A stretch of 64,000 bases of DNA, from NCBI RefSeq assembly GCF_015062615.1, contig NZ_SUUH01000001.1, forward strand, positions 532,366-596,365, written 5' to 3'. The notes below the pieces were generated by a model that saw only the letters and a program-made list of their open reading frames with translations, searched no databases and had not been told where the DNA came from. The stretch is from Denitrobacterium detoxificans. Its GTDB lineage: Bacteria > Actinomycetota > Coriobacteriia > Coriobacteriales > Eggerthellaceae. Shown one piece after another: positions 61,849 to 64,000 of the stretch (its first letter is position 1; every line of letters begins with the position of its first letter). Made by a program: the position numbers and the translations under genes.

Positions 61849-62162
61849 ATCTCCTCCTTTGCTCGGGTTCAACGAGCTTACGCCCCAGCGTTCGCACGCA
61901 CGTGGGCACTCGCTCGCCATCGACGCAACGTCGATACGGCAACCTTGGCATTGCAGGGGAAACGCGCACAGGTCTAGAGAAGTCTCTACGCGGATGTATT
62001 TCGTAACTAAATCTCGGGGCATGCGGCTACATCACGCATAAACCGCAGCTCACCTTACCGATGCGGGCAAAAGGCACCGCGCGCCCAAAACGGTTAGGGT
62101 ATAGAATGAACCACGCTAAACGGCATTCGTTACAAGGGGTTGCAAGAGAGGGGCCTAACGCG
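61849..62162. other. Intergenic region between divergent carrier and LuxR genes
   Basis: No gene is supported. It should contain both promoters; I found no strong -10/-35 pair or repeated operator. Confidence 0.4.
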
Positions 62163-63119
62163 ATGCTTTCCGTTTTGTTTTACTACACGCTTGGCGTAAT
62201 GTTCGTCTACATGATGGCTTCCGCCACGAGCCTTTCGGCGTACTTCGTCTCGCATCGCAAGTCGTTCCTTCTCCTAACACTGTGCTTCGTCTTCTACTTC
62301 ATCGACGTATCGTTGGTGTTCAAAGATGACTTCATCACGCCCACCGCCATCTTGAACGCATCGTCGTTCTGGGATGTGGGCAACCCGCAGGCCACCATCA
62401 TCAGCGGAGCGGGGATGTTCCTATTCCTCTGGCTTGCCATCTGCAGCTACTTAGGCAAGGTGAACCGCGTGCTCGTCACCGCGCCTATCATCGCGTACAT
62501 TCTGGCCAGCTTGATTGCATTCAACGCGATCGGCAACGTGCAGGCGCGGGAGTTCTGCTTCTACAGCATGCGCGAGGTGCTCCTGTTCTGGATGGCGGCC
62601 GTAATTGCGTACTGGTACGCAACGGGTGACGAAGTGCTGCGCGCCGCCCTAAGGCGCCATCGCGTGGCCTACTGGGTCTCGCTTGCTTGCACCGTGGGCA
62701 TCGTGCTGGAAAACGTCTACTTCCAGCTGATCTTCGACCCCTCCACCCTGCCCAACGACATGTGGTTCTTCAGCGAGCGCAACCCCATGGAAAACATGCT
62801 GTTCCTCACCTTGGCCATTATGACGATGCGAGCCGCAAACGAAACGCTCCGTCTACGCTACGACGCCCCGCCCGAGCGCGAGGACGAGGCCATGGAGGAA
62901 TCGATTGCGCGCGTGTTGCCGCTCTACGCCAAGAAAAACGGGCTCTCGAAGCGCGAACGCGACGTCATCCGCCTCATCGTCATGGGCAAGGATAACCAGA
63001 ACATCGCGAGCGACTTGAACCTGGCCCTTTCCACGGTGAAGGTACACGTGCACAACATCCTGAAGAAGACGTCCCAACCCGATCGCCACTCCCTCGTACG
63101 CGATTTCTGGAGCGCATAG
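62163..63119 (+). CDS. Membrane LuxR-family regulator (about 8 helices plus HTH)
   Basis: A 318-residue protein with seven to eight membrane helices (residues 1-235) and a C-terminal LuxR/GerE HTH (LSKRERDVIRLIVMGKDNQNI, STVKVHVHNILKK). It is shorter than the 12-helix LuxR protein at 23519. It probably senses a ligand and regulates the divergent YfcC-family carrier. The start at 62163 follows GAGAGGGG; longer upstream starts at 62061 and 62106 are possible but lack a good ribosome binding site. Confidence 0.86.
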   Translation: MLSVLFYYTLGVMFVYMMASATSLSAYFVSHRKSFLLLTLCFVFYFIDVSLVFKDDFITPTAILNASSFWDVGNPQATIISGAGMFLFLWLAICSYLGKVNRVLVTAPIIAYILASLIAFNAIGNVQAREFCFYSMREVLLFWMAAVIAYWYATGDEVLRAALRRHRVAYWVSLACTVGIVLENVYFQLIFDPSTLPNDMWFFSERNPMENMLFLTLAIMTMRAANETLRLRYDAPPEREDEAMEESIARVLPLYAKKNGLSKRERDVIRLIVMGKDNQNIASDLNLALSTVKVHVHNILKKTSQPDRHSLVRDFWSA

Positions 63120-63335
63120 GCCAAGGGGGCTTGGCGCCTCGGCCTCAAGCGAAGCAGCCGCTAAAGCCCCCAAGGGGCCAGAAACTCAGCACTCCGCTCA
63201 GTGCCGTGCGCTGAGCGGCACTGCGACCGGGAAGCCGGCATCGAGGCCAAAACCAGAGCGATTCCCTCGCCACGCCTGCCCAAAACGACTTCGCGCTCGC
63301 GCAAAACGCGGTTTTGGCAAAATCGAAGCCCAAAA

Positions 63336-63507
63336 TGTAAAAAATTCGTCGTTCAGAACATTTTTCGAGAACGTCTGGGCCCATTTTGACGCTTTAAGCG
63401 TCAAATACCTCAACTCTCAATGATTGGCTACAGCGTTTCCCCAGTTCGCTATTTTTGTCGCAACATCCGAGCAATTCGTCGATGTGCACAACGACGAATT
63501 TTTTACA
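63336..63507. repeat. 18-bp inverted repeat pair, spaced 136 bp
   Basis: TGTAAAAAATTCGTCGTT at 63336-63353 is matched exactly in reverse complement at 63490-63507. Similarity continues a few bases past the ends (both copies then read ..G.ACAT). Confidence 0.85.
63385..63405. repeat. Hyphenated palindrome inside the repeat region
   Basis: TTTGACGCTT and AAGCGTCAAA flank a single central T, midway between the 18-bp repeats. Confidence 0.75.
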
Positions 63508-63600
63508 AAAAGGCACTCAAATTTGCCAAAGCGCACGCATTGCGACAGCCAAACAGACACCAAAGCGCAAACTGAGCAAAATAGCGGGTCGTTTTTGCAA

Positions 63601-63750
63601 AAATGCAACCGTTTACACGTGGATTTCCGCAATTGAGCCACCCAGACGGGACACATTGCACCGTCCCGCATCCCCCGATCGGCATTACCCCAGGTCGCAG
63701 TTTTCCATGAGCAAGCTTGAACGCCAGCGAACGTGTAAACGGTTGCATTT
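63601..63750. repeat. 20-bp perfect inverted repeat pair, spaced 110 bp
   Basis: AAATGCAACCGTTTACACGT at 63601-63620 is matched exactly in reverse complement at 63731-63750. The sequence between is non-coding. Confidence 0.9.
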
Positions 63751-63885
63751 CTTACATTTCATCGGGCGCATTTGCCCAAATGCATGAGAGGACTGACATC
63801 AGGACGCCAGAATCCGAGCCGAAACGCTTCTTCCGCCCACAGCCCATCAAACACACAGCGTGCAAGCAATGAAACCCGACTCTAG

Positions 63886-63914
63886 GAAAACAAAAAGCGC
63901 CGCAAAGCGACGCT
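63886..63914 (-). terminator. Terminator of the gene leaving the window on the right
   Basis: On the minus strand AGCGTCGC-ttt-GCGGCGCT (one mismatch) is followed by TTTTTGTTTT. It overlaps the stop codon region of the partial gene. Confidence 0.8.
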
Positions 63915-64000
63915 TAGTAGTCGAACGGAATATCCTCTGCTCGGGTAATGTGAGAGATAGCAAAGGCTCGGCCGCATTGGGCGAAAGGAGGGCGCAACGC
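63914..64000 (-). CDS. C-terminal end of an unidentified gene
   Basis: An open frame on the minus strand runs from the window edge for 28 residues and ends ...CGRAFAISHITRAEDIPFDY then TAA, right at a strong terminator. The terminator placement and the compact, charged C-terminus support a real gene, whose body lies outside the window. No function is assigned. Confidence 0.5.
   Translation of the reverse strand, partial: ALRPPFAQCGRAFAISHITRAEDIPFDY

Larger units (their letters stand above)
63120..63913. other. Non-coding region rich in inverted repeats
   Basis: No gene is supported across nearly 800 bp. The first 120 bp hold overlapping GC-rich hairpins (CCGCTCAG/CTGAGCGG and CAGTGCCG/CGGCACTG near 63195). 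From 63300 the sequence is more AT-rich and holds the repeats listed separately. Confidence 0.6.

Noticed and set aside
63122..63176. A terminator after the LuxR gene at 62163
   Set aside because: GGGGGCTT and AAGCCCCC can pair, but the loop is over 30 nt and no T run follows.
63120..63913. CRISPR array in the repeat-rich right end
   Set aside because: The repeats are two inverted pairs, not three or more direct repeats with regular spacers, and no cas gene is present.

Overview
The window is about 60% GC and reads as chromosome of an anaerobic actinobacterium of the class Coriobacteriia, most likely family Eggerthellaceae (genus not determined). The reasons are LuxR-type regulators with multi-pass membrane N-termini next to a Tat-exported flavoprotein and a transporter, a selenocysteine-dependent membrane formate dehydrogenase, pentaheme nitrite reductase, no aerobic respiratory genes, and an actinobacterial-style cell-envelope and isoprenoid gene set. 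No phage, insertion sequence or CRISPR array was seen.

Layout. 1-9 kb: the 3' end of a large repeat-rich surface protein, a small membrane protein, two lipoprotein peptidases (M13 and VanY-type M15), a membrane SpoIIE-type phosphatase, a small lipoprotein, a hairpin cluster and tRNA-Ala. 9-20 kb: mazG, an M16 peptidase, two hypotheticals, then rseP-ispG-proS-U32 on the minus strand. 20-38 kb: an anaerobic-respiration block with a cell-wall hydrolase-like protein, a Tat flavoprotein with a divergent membrane LuxR, a membrane formate dehydrogenase operon (fdnG with selenocysteine, fdnH, fdnI, fdhE, a glycosyltransferase, fdhD), a lactate permease, and a lipoprotein NrfA with a heme-binding membrane transcription factor upstream. 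38-44 kb: pyrH-frr-uppS-cdsA-dxr and an HtrA protease. 44.5-55.4 kb: a complete selenium locus. 55.4-63 kb: a second, cysteine-type formate dehydrogenase with a NuoF/GltD-like electron-transfer partner, and a YfcC-family carrier with its own divergent membrane LuxR. 63.1-63.9 kb: non-coding DNA rich in inverted repeats, then the C-terminus of a gene leaving the window.

How the genes work together. The selenium locus holds tRNA-Sec, selD (itself a selenoprotein, read through an in-frame TGA), selA and selB. Between them lies a seven-gene minus-strand operon: a double-cubane/2-hydroxyacyl-CoA-dehydratase-like Fe-S protein, its ATPase activator, two DUF3343 proteins, YedF, a cysteine-desulfurase-like enzyme and an NhaC-family antiporter. 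These can supply selenocysteine to the fdnG product, whose TGA codon is followed by an SECIS hairpin very close to that of E. coli formate dehydrogenase. Formate (and possibly lactate) would then donate electrons, with nitrite (NrfA) and an unknown organic acceptor (flavoprotein) as possible sinks.

The most unusual items are the selenium operon built around an ATP-driven low-potential Fe-S reductase, a fused heme sensor/HAMP/winged-helix regulator beside nrfA with nearby palindromes, an RseP-type protease that carries a winged-helix insertion and no evident PDZ domain, and a conserved envelope/isoprenoid operon that appears split by an 18.7-kb respiratory block.
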